This document shows, piece after piece, positions 1 through 7,637 of a DNA stretch of 64,000 nt. Under the pieces are notes generated by a model that was not told the DNA's origin, searched no databases, and saw nothing but the letters and a program-made list of their open reading frames with translations. A program made the position numbers and the translations under genes. This DNA is from CAZJLP01 sp964546955 (GTDB taxonomy: Bacteria > Verrucomicrobiota > Verrucomicrobiia > Opitutales > Opitutaceae). Positions within the stretch are counted from its first letter, which is position 1; each line of letters starts with the position of its first letter. The DNA lies in NCBI GenBank assembly GCA_964546955.1, contig CAZJLP010000005.1:82783-146782 (forward strand), given 5' to 3'.

Positions 1-416
1 ATATTTCCGCCGTTGCCATCGGTGTAGTCTTTGACCCAAAGCCGTCGCCCGATGTCGCAGATGCGTCGTTTGAGTTCTTCGACCGGTTCCGAGACGAAAA
101 AGCGCTGAAGTTCGGCTGGTGTGGTCGGATCTCCACCCGGCTGCCATTTGAATTCGTAGTCAGGCACGGCAGGCTCGGTTGACCGACCGGCCATCGCACG
201 GGATTCAGACGCGCGGGCTGCGGCCGGGGCCGGCGTTTGGATCGGGGGTAGCGTCGATGAAACGACCGCGGCGGTGCGATTCTGAGAGACCGAACTGCCC
301 GTATGACTCAGCAGCATATCACGAGCGGAGGGAGTCAGGATAACCTCGTCAGGCAATGGCGCAGCCCCACTCCGGAGAAGCGATTCGAGTTCCTTGGCCG
401 TAATGAGCTTGCGCAT
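1..416 (-). CDS. Class II (fuculose/rhamnulose-phosphate type) aldolase, 3'-truncated by window edge
   Basis: The start ATG is at 416-414 and the frame stays open to base 1, so only the N-terminal ~138 residues are present. Residues 1-17 (MRKLITAKELESLLRSG) look like an amphipathic encapsulation helix, followed by a long Pro/Ala/Thr-rich linker. The aldolase domain then begins (EELKRRICDIGRRLWVKDYT followed by DGNGGNI), which matches the opening of the class II aldolase/adducin fold. In characterised PVM-type microcompartments this enzyme cleaves L-fuculose-1-phosphate or L-rhamnulose-1-phosphate to DHAP and L-lactaldehyde. It sits 7 bp downstream of a BMC-P gene and is the distal gene of the operon visible here. 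The zinc-binding histidines lie beyond the edge, so activity cannot be judged. Confidence 0.85.
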   Translation of the reverse strand, partial: MRKLITAKELESLLRSGAAPLPDEVILTPSARDMLLSHTGSSVSQNRTAAVVSSTLPPIQTPAPAAARASESRAMAGRSTEPAVPDYEFKWQPGGDPTTPAELQRFFVSEPVEELKRRICDIGRRLWVKDYTDGNGGN

Positions 417-423
417 GGAAGTG

Positions 424-720
424 TCAGGTGGGAGGAAAATAGAAAAAGCGGTCCACCAGCATCGTGTTGTAGGCGTCGATCGGGATCGGTTCCGGGAAAG
501 GGGAGGTGGCTTCGGCACCCTCGACGAACCCGATGATCTGTCCGGCGCCGGCGCCGAGGGCGTCGTAGACCACGACGGTGTTGCCGCGGGCGATGGGAAG
601 CGATTCGCGACCTTCGAGCTGGCTGCGATCGAGCGGCTGCACCAAGAGGAAGCGGCCTCCTCGCAGGGCGGCTTGCTGTTGATTCAATGTGACTCTGCCT
701 ATGACAGTACCAAGGCGCAT
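424..720 (-). CDS. BMC-P pentameric microcompartment shell protein (EutN/CcmL family)
   Basis: A 98-residue protein of the usual EutN/CcmL length. It opens with the family beta-barrel pattern (MRLGTVIGRVTLNQQQAALR, then GGRFLLVQPLD) and carries the conserved V-x-D-x-L-G-A-G turn (VVVYDALGAGAGQIIGFVEG). Pentamers of this family cap the vertices of the icosahedral shell. Its aromatic C-terminus (RFFYFPPT) is unlike the other two BMC-P proteins here, so the three are not recent duplicates. It lies 10 bp downstream of a second BMC-P gene and 7 bp upstream of the aldolase, inside a tightly packed minus-strand operon. Confidence 0.92.
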   Translation of the reverse strand: MRLGTVIGRVTLNQQQAALRGGRFLLVQPLDRSQLEGRESLPIARGNTVVVYDALGAGAGQIIGFVEGAEATSPFPEPIPIDAYNTMLVDRFFYFPPT

Positions 721-730
721 GGGAATGGGT

Positions 731-997
731 TCAGCTTCGCGCTGGATCGACCAGGGCCACGATGAAGATGCGCAACGGCGAGTGGGGATCGTTCACGAGG
801 TGGCGCGCTGCTGATCCATCGGTGGAGTACACGACACGCTGGTGAATCGCGGCGCCGAGCGCATCCACGGCGACGACGGGGCTGCCCTCGTCGCGCCCGT
901 TTTCATCGATGGGCTGGCACACGACGGTTCGAAAGCCATTCAGACTGCGATGGTGAAGGGTCGAAATCACCGTTCCGTCTACACGCGCGAGTTGCAT
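731..997 (-). CDS. BMC-P pentameric microcompartment shell protein (EutN/CcmL family)
   Basis: An 88-residue EutN/CcmL protein, the shortest of the three pentamers in this operon. The start MQLARVDGTVISTLHHRSLN is followed by the family pattern FRTVVCQPID and VVAVDALGAAIHQRVVYSTDG. The glycine-rich turn is degenerate (ALGAAIHQ in place of the usual LGAGxGE), which may alter the pore-facing loop. It lies 14 bp downstream of the aldehyde dehydrogenase stop. Function as a shell vertex is inferred from the family and from the operon. Confidence 0.9.
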   Translation of the reverse strand: MQLARVDGTVISTLHHRSLNGFRTVVCQPIDENGRDEGSPVVAVDALGAAIHQRVVYSTDGSAARHLVNDPHSPLRIFIVALVDPARS

Positions 998-1011
998 GAG
1001 AGACTTTCTCC

Positions 1012-2484
1012 TCAGTAGATCCGAAGGTTGTCCACCATCACGCAGCGGCGGGTGCGTGTGAACGTCTTGGGCGTAGTAATCCCTTCGCCGGTGGTGGTGG
1101 CGATCGAGTAGCTGAGGTAACCTTCGCCGCCGAGACCCAGGCCTGCCACGCTTGGACCATTTTTCACCAATAGCGTCGTATCGAGAGCGCGGGCCATTTG
1201 CGTCAAGTGCTCGACGTCGAGCGAATGGATGATGGCAGAGTGCTTGTAGCCGTGTTCGGAGCGGACTGCGCCGGCGACCGCCTCGTCGAACGAGGCAACG
1301 CGTACGATGGGCAGCATGGGCATCATTTGCTCCTCCAGGACGAACGGGTGGTCCGCGTCTGTCTCCGCGAAAAGCACCTGAGCCGACGCTGGCGCAGTCG
1401 CACCCGCGATGCGCGCCAGAACGCTGGCATCGCGGCCGACCAGGTCACGATTCAGCACCGGGTGACTGCAGCCGCCGGCGTCTTTGCTTTCGGTGAATGC
1501 GGCCGAGGTCAGTTTGTCCAATTGACCGGAAGAGAGAGACGAGCCGCCCGCTTCCGCCAATGCGGCGATGAATTTGTCCGCGACGGTGTCGAGGACGAAG
1601 ACCTGTTTTTCCCCAATGCATAAGAGGTTGTTGTCGTAGGCCGCCCCGCGGACGATGTCGGCTGCGGCGCGTTTGACGCAGCGAGTGCCGTCGACCACGA
1701 CCGGCGGATTTCCCGGCCCCGCGCAAATCGCGCGCTTGCCGGATTTCATCGCGGCTTGCACCACGGCTGGGCCGCCGGTCACGCAGAGCAAACGCACATA
1801 GTCGGACTTCGCGATCGCGTCGAACGATGCGAGGGTCGGTTTTTCGATCGTGCAGATCAGGTTTTGAATGCCGAGGACAGCGTGGATGGCCTCGTTGAAC
1901 GCCCGCACCGCCACCGCCGCGCAGCGCGCGCCTGAGGGGTGAGGATTGAAGACGACCGCGTTTCCCGCCGCCACGATATTGATGACGTTGCCGGACAGGG
2001 TCGGCACGGAGTGCGTAACGGGCGTAATTGCCCCGACGACTCCGAAAGGAGTATATTCCTCGAGCGTGATGCCGTGGTCTCCCGACAAGCCGTAAGGGCG
2101 CAACCATTCCAGCCCGGGTACGTGCTTCACGATCTGCAGTTTTTCGATCTTGTGATCCAGTCGCCCAATTTTGGTCTCCTCGAATTCGAGTTTACCCCAC
2201 GAAGCGGCATGGGTGGTGCAGAGCTCTTTGACGATTTCGATGACCTTTTGGCGCCCGGCCAGCCCGCTCGCGCGCAGCTGGTGGAACCCGTCAGCGGCCG
2301 CCGCACATGCAGAAGCGGCATCTTCAAAAACACCGTAGGTCGGAGTTGAACGCTGGATCGAGACTGGCTTTTGTTTTGGCGCTGGGCCCGCCGGCGTGGG
2401 TACAGGCGCGCGGCCAAGACCGCGAAGGACTTCGTCCACGATGGCGCGCAAACCTGTCTCGTCGAATTGAAGTGTTGAGGTCAT
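1012..2484 (-). CDS. CoA-acylating aldehyde dehydrogenase of the BMC (EutE/PduP family)
   Basis: A 490-residue protein oxidising an aldehyde (lactaldehyde-derived propionaldehyde or similar) to acyl-CoA with NAD+. The frame is open well upstream, but the ATG at 2484 is chosen because it overlaps the preceding BMC-P stop as ATGA and because the protein then begins with an encapsulation-type helix (GLRAIVDEVLRGLG) as in PduP/EutE. The N-terminal helix is followed by a low-complexity Pro/Ala linker and the dehydrogenase domain. Family motifs include VGAITPVTHSVPTLSGNVIN, AGPGNPPVVVD and the catalytic cysteine in YDNNLLCIGEKQV. It supplies acyl-CoA to PduL inside the compartment, recycling CoA and NAD with its partners. 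Confidence 0.93.
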   Translation of the reverse strand: MTSTLQFDETGLRAIVDEVLRGLGRAPVPTPAGPAPKQKPVSIQRSTPTYGVFEDAASACAAAADGFHQLRASGLAGRQKVIEIVKELCTTHAASWGKLEFEETKIGRLDHKIEKLQIVKHVPGLEWLRPYGLSGDHGITLEEYTPFGVVGAITPVTHSVPTLSGNVINIVAAGNAVVFNPHPSGARCAAVAVRAFNEAIHAVLGIQNLICTIEKPTLASFDAIAKSDYVRLLCVTGGPAVVQAAMKSGKRAICAGPGNPPVVVDGTRCVKRAAADIVRGAAYDNNLLCIGEKQVFVLDTVADKFIAALAEAGGSSLSSGQLDKLTSAAFTESKDAGGCSHPVLNRDLVGRDASVLARIAGATAPASAQVLFAETDADHPFVLEEQMMPMLPIVRVASFDEAVAGAVRSEHGYKHSAIIHSLDVEHLTQMARALDTTLLVKNGPSVAGLGLGGEGYLSYSIATTTGEGITTPKTFTRTRRCVMVDNLRIY

Positions 2485-2798
2485 GATTTGGCAGTCTCTG
2501 GATAGATGCGTTGCTCGAGCGAATCCACCGTGTCCACGATCCCGATCACGACCGCGTCGACCGGCACCTTGCTCATTCCTTCGGCCTGGCGGGCGGAGCT
2601 GCCCTGGCACAGCAGCACGAGTTCCCCTGGGCCAGCCCCCAGCGTGTCCAATGCAACGATTGTGTTTACACCGGGCCGGAACCGAGACGGCTGAGCTTCG
2701 TCGACGAGAAGCGGACGCACCAGGAGAAGTTTGCGGCCGGTCATCGCGGCATCCTTCTTGGTGGCGACGACCGAACCGATTACGCGGGCGAGGAACAT
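2481..2798 (-). CDS. BMC-P pentameric microcompartment shell protein (EutN/CcmL family)
   Basis: A 105-residue EutN/CcmL protein beginning MFLARVIGSVVATKKDAAMT followed by GRKLLLVRPLL, with the intact turn ALDTLGAGPGELVLLCQGSSA and a C-terminal alpha segment (DTVDSLEQRIYPE). It is the most canonical of the three pentamers. Its TGA overlaps the aldehyde dehydrogenase ATG by 4 bp (2481-2484), which implies translational coupling between a vertex protein and a cargo enzyme. The upstream gap to the BMC-H gene is 74 bp. Confidence 0.93.
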   Translation of the reverse strand: MFLARVIGSVVATKKDAAMTGRKLLLVRPLLVDEAQPSRFRPGVNTIVALDTLGAGPGELVLLCQGSSARQAEGMSKVPVDAVVIGIVDTVDSLEQRIYPETAKS

Positions 2799-2872
2799 AG
2801 AGGGAAAAGGCGCACGGGCGCGTTGCGGAAATGATCGGATTTCCGGTGAGCGGGGCAGAGATTAGGAAGCGC

Positions 2873-3169
2873 TTATTTTTTCGCAGGCGTGGGGGCCGCC
2901 TTTGGCAGAACCGTCGCGACGTCGTCGTGGGGGCGGGGAATGACCTGAACAGACACCACATCGCCCACCGCGCGCGCGGCTTGGGCGCCGGCATCGGTGG
3001 CGGCTTTGACGGCTGCGACATCGCCCAGGACGACCGCCGTCACCAGTGCGTTGCCGACTTGTTTCATCGGCCCGGCAAGAGTGACGTTAGCTGATTTCAG
3101 CATGGCGTCGGTGCCGGTGACGAGAGCGGTGAGACCGCGGGTTTCGAGAAGGCCAATAGCTTGGGACAT
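2873..3169 (-). CDS. BMC-H hexameric microcompartment shell protein
   Basis: A 98-residue single-domain BMC protein (Pfam BMC fold). The family pattern is AIGLLETRGLTALVTGTDAM, then KSANVTLAG, then VLGDVAAVKAATDAGAQAA and the terminal VQVIPRPHDDV. A short Lys/Pro/Ala tail follows (LPKAAPTPAKK) that the other two BMC-H proteins lack. Hexamers tile the shell facets, and the central pore passes substrates. It differs clearly from the two BMC-H proteins at 4428 and 4747, so the operon encodes three distinct hexamers. It sits 45 bp downstream of the acetate-kinase-like gene. Confidence 0.94.
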   Translation of the reverse strand: MSQAIGLLETRGLTALVTGTDAMLKSANVTLAGPMKQVGNALVTAVVLGDVAAVKAATDAGAQAARAVGDVVSVQVIPRPHDDVATVLPKAAPTPAKK

Positions 3170-3214
3170 GGAAGGAAAGTTTTGCGTTAGCGTTTTTGGT
3201 ATCGAGTGGTTGTG

Positions 3215-4339
3215 TCAGCCGTGCTGACTTGTGAGCTCGCGTGCGTTCGTGTGGACATGCCGGCCGCCGGCGGAGAGAAAGCGGAAAGTTTCACGAGCGA
3301 CGACGAGTTCCTCGTTGGCCGGGATGACGAAGCATCGCGTGCGGGAATCGAGGCAGGACACCTCTCCTTCGCCGGAAGCGGAGTTGTTCAAATCAGGATC
3401 GAGCCAGAGTCCGAATTCACCCAAACCGGCGCAGACCATCTCACGCAGCCAGGGGTTGTTTTCTCCAATGCCGCCGGTAAAGACGAGGGCGTCGCAGCGG
3501 ATATTCCGAATATCGTTGTCGACTCCGGAAAGTCCCAGGAGGCCGCTTTCGCCATTGAGCTGACGTTCGATGTCGGCCCAGGAAAGTTTTAATCGCTTGT
3601 GCACGAACGCCGCCGCGGTCGCGTCGAGATCTCCCACGCGATTATTTTGTGGAACGCCCGATTGCGGGCTCAAACCCATGCTCGAGGCCACGGCGATGCC
3701 GTCCTGAATGGCGGTGATGGAACTCGATCCGCCGAGATGGCAGGAAATCACCCGGACCGGCGCCCCGGGAACGGTGCGCGGACCGTCGCGGTAGAGAGAG
3801 CGGACAATGTCGGCGACGTCGGAGCGACCCAGCAGCTCGGCCGATCTCTCCGCGACGTACTTGTGACTTGCGCCGTGGAAACCGTAGCGTCGGACACCGG
3901 CTGCATGCCAGCTGTCCGGAACGGCGTAACGACGGGCATAGTCCGGCATCCATTGATAGAACGCGGTTTCAAACAGGGCGACGCGTGGCGTGCTGGGCAT
4001 TTTCTCGCGAAAACGGCGGATGCCGGCCGCGTAGGCAGGATTGTGGGCGGGAGCGAGATCGGAAGCCTCCAGCAGCGCCGCTTCGACGTTCTCATCGGCC
4101 GAAACACACCCCGTCAAGTGTTCGCCCAGCACCGTCTTGAAACCGACCCCGTCGAGGTCCTCCGGATTGTCCAAGTGGCCCTTCGCGCAGAGAGAGGCAA
4201 GACAGTCGTCGATGGAGCCGCCGTAGTCGGTGATGTTCTCGTATTTGCCTTCAGCCAGAAGTCGCTCGTCGCGCTCCCCGAGCCGGAACAAGCGGTACTT
4301 GAAAGAAGTGGAGCCGAGATTGGCGACCAGGATGTTCAT
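3215..4339 (-). CDS. ackA: Acetate/propionate kinase-like protein with an internal deletion
   Basis: A 374-residue ASKHA-fold kinase expected to make ATP from the acyl phosphate produced by PduL. Acetate kinase landmarks are present: Asn7/Ser10/Ser12 in VANLGSTSFK, RYGFHGASHKYV with the catalytic His, SCHLGGSSSITA, an Arg-Asp loop reading VPQNNRVGDLD, the phosphate loop ALVFTGGIGENN, and the terminal ANEELVVARET Glu. Family proteins are about 400 residues. Here GVDNDIRNI runs straight into RCDALVFTGG, and by comparison with E. coli AckA about 34 residues (a helical segment) are absent. Asp in FDTAFH is replaced by Glu (FETAFYQ). It lies between BMC-H genes. It is probably the operon's kinase, but activity is uncertain because of the deletion. 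Confidence 0.85.
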   Translation of the reverse strand: MNILVANLGSTSFKYRLFRLGERDERLLAEGKYENITDYGGSIDDCLASLCAKGHLDNPEDLDGVGFKTVLGEHLTGCVSADENVEAALLEASDLAPAHNPAYAAGIRRFREKMPSTPRVALFETAFYQWMPDYARRYAVPDSWHAAGVRRYGFHGASHKYVAERSAELLGRSDVADIVRSLYRDGPRTVPGAPVRVISCHLGGSSSITAIQDGIAVASSMGLSPQSGVPQNNRVGDLDATAAAFVHKRLKLSWADIERQLNGESGLLGLSGVDNDIRNIRCDALVFTGGIGENNPWLREMVCAGLGEFGLWLDPDLNNSASGEGEVSCLDSRTRCFVIPANEELVVARETFRFLSAGGRHVHTNARELTSQHG

Positions 4340-4427
4340 AAGGAACGGTGGAAAAAGACCGTTCTGACTGTCGCGCTCGCGTCGCTTCCAATTGAGCGCT
4401 TGCGCGACAGGAGAACGGAAATTGAAA

Positions 4428-4715
4428 TTAGGCCGGGCTCACCGCCCATTTGCCCAGGCCCGATAGCTCGTCGTGGGGGCGGGGTATGACCTGAACGGAG
4501 ATGATTTCGCCAACCTGACGCGCTGACTCCGCGCCGGCTTCGATGGCGGCCTTGACCGCGGCGACGTCGCCTCGGAAGAACGCGGAGACATACCCGCTGC
4601 CGATCGATTCGTAACCGGTCATGGTGACATTCGCTGCTTTGAGCGCGGCGTCTGCCGCTTCCATGAGGGTGCAAAATCCCTTGGTTTCAATGATGCCGAG
4701 TGCTGATTGAGCCAT
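4428..4715 (-). CDS. BMC-H hexameric microcompartment shell protein
   Basis: A 95-residue BMC-domain protein: ALGIIETKGFCTLMEAADAA, KAANVTMTGYESIGSGYVSA, RGDVAAVKAAIEAGAESARQ and VQVIPRPHDEL. The segment around the pore (YESIGSGYVSAFFRG) carries larger aromatic residues than the neighbouring BMC-H at 4747 (QIGGGLVTVVVKG), suggesting a different pore character. It lies 31 bp downstream of the next BMC-H and 88 bp upstream of the kinase. Function as a facet tile is inferred from the family. Confidence 0.94.
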   Translation of the reverse strand: MAQSALGIIETKGFCTLMEAADAALKAANVTMTGYESIGSGYVSAFFRGDVAAVKAAIEAGAESARQVGEIISVQVIPRPHDELSGLGKWAVSPA

Positions 4716-4746
4716 TTGGAAAAAAGGTTGAGGGCTTTAGAAAAAC

Positions 4747-5019
4747 TTAGGCCAGGCCGACTTGCTTGAGCAGGTCGGCGTGAGGACGGGGAATGACGTG
4801 CGAACAGACGAGCTCGCCCACACGTTTTGCGGCGGCGGCGCCGGCATCGACCGCAGCCTTGACGCTGCCGACATCGCCTTTGACGACGACGGTGACGAGG
4901 CCGCCGCCTATTTGAATTTGGCGGACGAGGGATACGGCCGCGGCCTTGACCATGGCGTCGCTGGCTTCGACGGATCCGACGTAGCCTCTGGTTTCTACCA
5001 TGCCGATGGAGTCGTTCAT
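4747..5019 (-). CDS. BMC-H hexameric microcompartment shell protein
   Basis: A 90-residue BMC-domain protein, the most canonical of the three: SIGMVETRGYVGSVEASDAM, KAAAVSLVRQIQIGGGLVTV, GDVGSVKAAVDAGAAAAKRV and SHVIPRPHADLLKQ. It is likely the major facet protein because it is compact and is the second gene of the operon, right after pduL (39 bp gap). The substrate pore loop is glycine-rich (IGGGL). Confidence 0.94.
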   Translation of the reverse strand: MNDSIGMVETRGYVGSVEASDAMVKAAAVSLVRQIQIGGGLVTVVVKGDVGSVKAAVDAGAAAAKRVGELVCSHVIPRPHADLLKQVGLA

Positions 5020-5058
5020 GAGTGGGTGCTAATTGACGGTTGTGGGTTAAAGGTGAAA

Positions 5059-5733
5059 TTACTTGAGAAGCTCCACGGGGGTGTGCGGGGCGAGTGCGCA
5101 GGCGTTGCCTTCGTCGGTATCGATGTGTACCTCGAGACGGAAATCGTCGTGGATGCGAACGAGCACGCGATCGAAGGTGGTGGCACACGTGCCACCCACG
5201 CTGAGCCGCAGGAAATCTCCCGCCTTGACTGCGTAAAAGGCTGCGTCCGCCGGACTCATGTGGACGTGCGGCGCCGCGCGGATGACACCATGCTCGAGCT
5301 CGAGAAAGCCGGCCGGCCCCATCAGCATGCATCCTGGCGTTTCCGCGATGTTGCCCGAGTTCCTTACCGGGATCTGGAATCCGAGCGCGATGGCATCGGT
5401 CAGCGAGAGCTCCACCTGGTTTAGATCGCGGCAAGGACCGAGGATCCGGAGATTGGAGATGACGCGACTGCGTGGACCGATGAGGGTGACAGTCTCCTCG
5501 GCGGCGAATTGCTCCCTCTGGTAGAGCCATTTCATGGGAGTCAGCGCACGACCCTTCCCAAAGAGGGTCTCAACCGCAGTGGGCGTAAGATGACAATGTC
5601 GGGCGCTGACGTTTACGAGAAGCGGGTTCGGCGCTTGCGCCCGTCGGGGTAGCGCCCGCCCAAGTTTCGCGTACACAGCGCGCCGAACGAGATGTTCGAT
5701 TTCGGCGCGGTGAGCTGAGGGAGGAGGCAACAT
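5059..5733 (-). CDS. pduL: PduL-type phosphate propanoyltransferase
   Basis: A 224-residue BMC-associated phosphotransacylase, converting acyl-CoA plus phosphate to acyl phosphate plus CoA and thereby recycling CoA inside the shell. The two-barrel PduL fold is marked by metal-binding histidines: VSARHCHLTP near residue 48, PHVHMSPADA and VHIDTDEGNAC toward the C-terminus, plus NLRILGPCRDLNQVELSLTD. Residues 1-25 (EIEHLVRRAVYAKLG) form an encapsulation-like helix. It is the first gene of the minus-strand operon, and the region beyond 5733 should hold the promoter. Confidence 0.93.
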   Translation of the reverse strand: MLPPPSAHRAEIEHLVRRAVYAKLGRALPRRAQAPNPLLVNVSARHCHLTPTAVETLFGKGRALTPMKWLYQREQFAAEETVTLIGPRSRVISNLRILGPCRDLNQVELSLTDAIALGFQIPVRNSGNIAETPGCMLMGPAGFLELEHGVIRAAPHVHMSPADAAFYAVKAGDFLRLSVGGTCATTFDRVLVRIHDDFRLEVHIDTDEGNACALAPHTPVELLK

Positions 5734-6158
5734 AAGGCGAGGTTACCGAGCAACTAGTCTCGCGGTCCGAGTGGCGCCTTCGCAGGAAGGGCTGATTAAA
5801 CGCGCCGAATGCATGGCACCATTAAATCAGATTAGCCGCACCGGCTCTTATCGTATTTTGGGAGTTCCAGCGCATTTCTTGGCGGGATGCGCGAGCGAGA
5901 GACACCGGTGACGCTTGCTAATGACGCCAACCGCCACAGCTCGGTCTGACGCCTCGGATGAACCCACGCGACCGGGCCCCGATTTGGACCGCTCCACGAA
6001 GCAGGTCGTGTTCGGTCTCCACTGCGTGGCATATCCTCGTTCATCGGCATTGGCCATCAGCCGGCAACGGCGCTCGGTTGGAGGTGACGACAAGGATTGC
6101 GCAGATCTTGCCAATCGGTGGTGAGTGTCGTGCTGCCCCCGATGCTAGGATTCTAATC
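5734..6158. promoter_or_regulatory. Divergent intergenic region between BMC operon and hemG; imperfect inverted repeat at 5792-5830
   Basis: About 425 bp with no convincing gene; short frames on both strands here have no recognisable content. It must carry the promoters for the leftward BMC operon and possibly the rightward hemG. The only symmetry seen is CTGATTAA (5792-5799) facing TTAAATCAG (5822-5830), an imperfect inverted repeat about 60-95 bp upstream of pduL. Its role as an operator is a guess. Confidence 0.3.
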
Positions 6159-7556
6159 ATGGGAATCGATCATGCCGACCAAGCTATCGCGATCATCGGA
6201 GGAGGCCTCACTGGGCTGACTGCCGCGCTTTGTCTGCAGCGCCTCGGCCAGCAGGTGGTCGTGCTGGAGGCGGCCGACCGGGTGGGCGGCGCGATCGGAT
6301 CTATTCGGACGCAGGGCTGGCTACAGGAAACCGGGCCGAATTCGCTGTTGGAGGGGGCACCGGAAGTCGCTGCGTTTATCGATGGACTGGGGCTCGCGAA
6401 GCGGCGTGTGTACGCGTCCGTTTCGGCGAAGAAGCGTTATATCGTTCAGCAGGGAAAACTCGTGCCGATGCCAGCGTCGCCCCTCGGCTTCGTGCGAACG
6501 CCGCTGTTCTCGTACCGCGCCAAACTCGGCATCTTAGCGGAGCCTTTTCGCAAGCAGGGCCCCGCTGACGCCGATGAGAGTGTGAGGGACTTCGTCTTGC
6601 GCCGCCTGGGACGCGAATTTCTTGACTATGCGATCAACCCGTTTGTGGGCGGTGTTTACGCGGGAGATCCCGCGAGGCTTTCCGTTCGATATGCTTTTCC
6701 GAAGCTGCACGCAATCGAGCGAGAACATGGTTCGCTGATCCGCGGTGCGATGAAGCGGCGAAATACAAGCGGAGGGCCAAAGGGGAGGATTTTTTCGTTT
6801 CCAGAGGGATTGCAGGAAATTCCAAACGCAATCGCTGCGCGACTAAACGGGTCCGTCACCCTGGGAGCTTTTGTCACCGCCGTGCGCCGCCTCGAACGCG
6901 AGTGGGAACTCGATTATGCCGTCGGCGGTGTGCCGCAACGGCGGAAATTTCGCGCCGTGGTCTGCGCGCTGCCGGCGACCGGACTGAGCAAGCTGCACTT
7001 TGAGAACGTCCCGCAAAGCGACGGCCTGGCCTCGCTGCGCGAAATTGAGCATCCCCCCGTTGCTTCCGTGTTTCTCGGTTTCCGGCGCGAAGACATCGGT
7101 CATCCGCTGGACGGCTTCGGCCTGCTCGTGCCGGAGGTGGAACGCGGTCACATCCTCGGGACTCTCTTCTCGAGTTCGATGTTCGAAGGGCGGGCTCCCG
7201 ACGGCCACGCTGCCCTTACCACCTTCGTCGGGGGAATGCGTCAGCCCCACCTGGCTTTGCGCGACGACAAGGAACTGATCGCCATAGTGAAGAGTGAGCT
7301 CACCCGATTGGTCGGTGTGCGGGGCGGGCCGGTTTATGCGCGGATTTGCCGGTGGCCCAAGGCCATTCCCCAGTACGAAATCGGATATGGGAAATTTAGC
7401 GACACGATCTCCCGCGTCGAGACGGCGACTTCCGGTCTGTTCATCGGCGGAAACTGCCGCGATGGGATTTCCCTCGCGAACTGTATCGCTTCGGGCGAGC
7501 GATTGGCGGCGGCCGCGCAGGAATTCGTTCGAGATCGAACCGTTGTGCAGCGGTAG
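6159..7556 (+). CDS. hemG: Protoporphyrinogen IX oxidase, FAD-dependent HemY-type
   Basis: A 465-residue flavoprotein catalysing protoporphyrinogen IX to protoporphyrin IX in haem synthesis. The start ATG at 6159 is preferred over the longer open frame because the Rossmann motif follows directly (IAIIGGGLTGLTAALCLQRL), then VVLEAADRVGGAIGSI and TGPNSLL, all diagnostic of this family. The C-terminus carries the FAD-closing segment SGLFIGGNCRDGISLANCIA. Length fits the 450-480 residues usual for HemY-type enzymes. It is transcribed away from the BMC operon and converges on ccsBA, so haem production and cytochrome assembly are adjacent. Confidence 0.93.
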   Translation: MGIDHADQAIAIIGGGLTGLTAALCLQRLGQQVVVLEAADRVGGAIGSIRTQGWLQETGPNSLLEGAPEVAAFIDGLGLAKRRVYASVSAKKRYIVQQGKLVPMPASPLGFVRTPLFSYRAKLGILAEPFRKQGPADADESVRDFVLRRLGREFLDYAINPFVGGVYAGDPARLSVRYAFPKLHAIEREHGSLIRGAMKRRNTSGGPKGRIFSFPEGLQEIPNAIAARLNGSVTLGAFVTAVRRLEREWELDYAVGGVPQRRKFRAVVCALPATGLSKLHFENVPQSDGLASLREIEHPPVASVFLGFRREDIGHPLDGFGLLVPEVERGHILGTLFSSSMFEGRAPDGHAALTTFVGGMRQPHLALRDDKELIAIVKSELTRLVGVRGGPVYARICRWPKAIPQYEIGYGKFSDTISRVETATSGLFIGGNCRDGISLANCIASGERLAAAAQEFVRDRTVVQR

Positions 7557-7637
7557 GGGACCGAGCTGCACGCTCAACTGCGGCCATTGTTTTCGCCGTC
7601 CGCGGCTATTTCGGGTTTAGAACGGACTGGGTCTTGG

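Noticed and set aside
2485..3021. N-terminal extension of the aldehyde dehydrogenase frame
   Set aside because: It would cover a BMC-P gene and part of a BMC-H gene; the extension is Arg/Pro-rich without homology, and the ATGA overlap at 2481-2484 supports the shorter start.
5832..6114. Two minus-strand frames (72 and 88 codons) in the BMC-hemG gap
   Set aside because: Ser/Arg-rich, overlapping in two frames, no conserved pattern; treated as noncoding.
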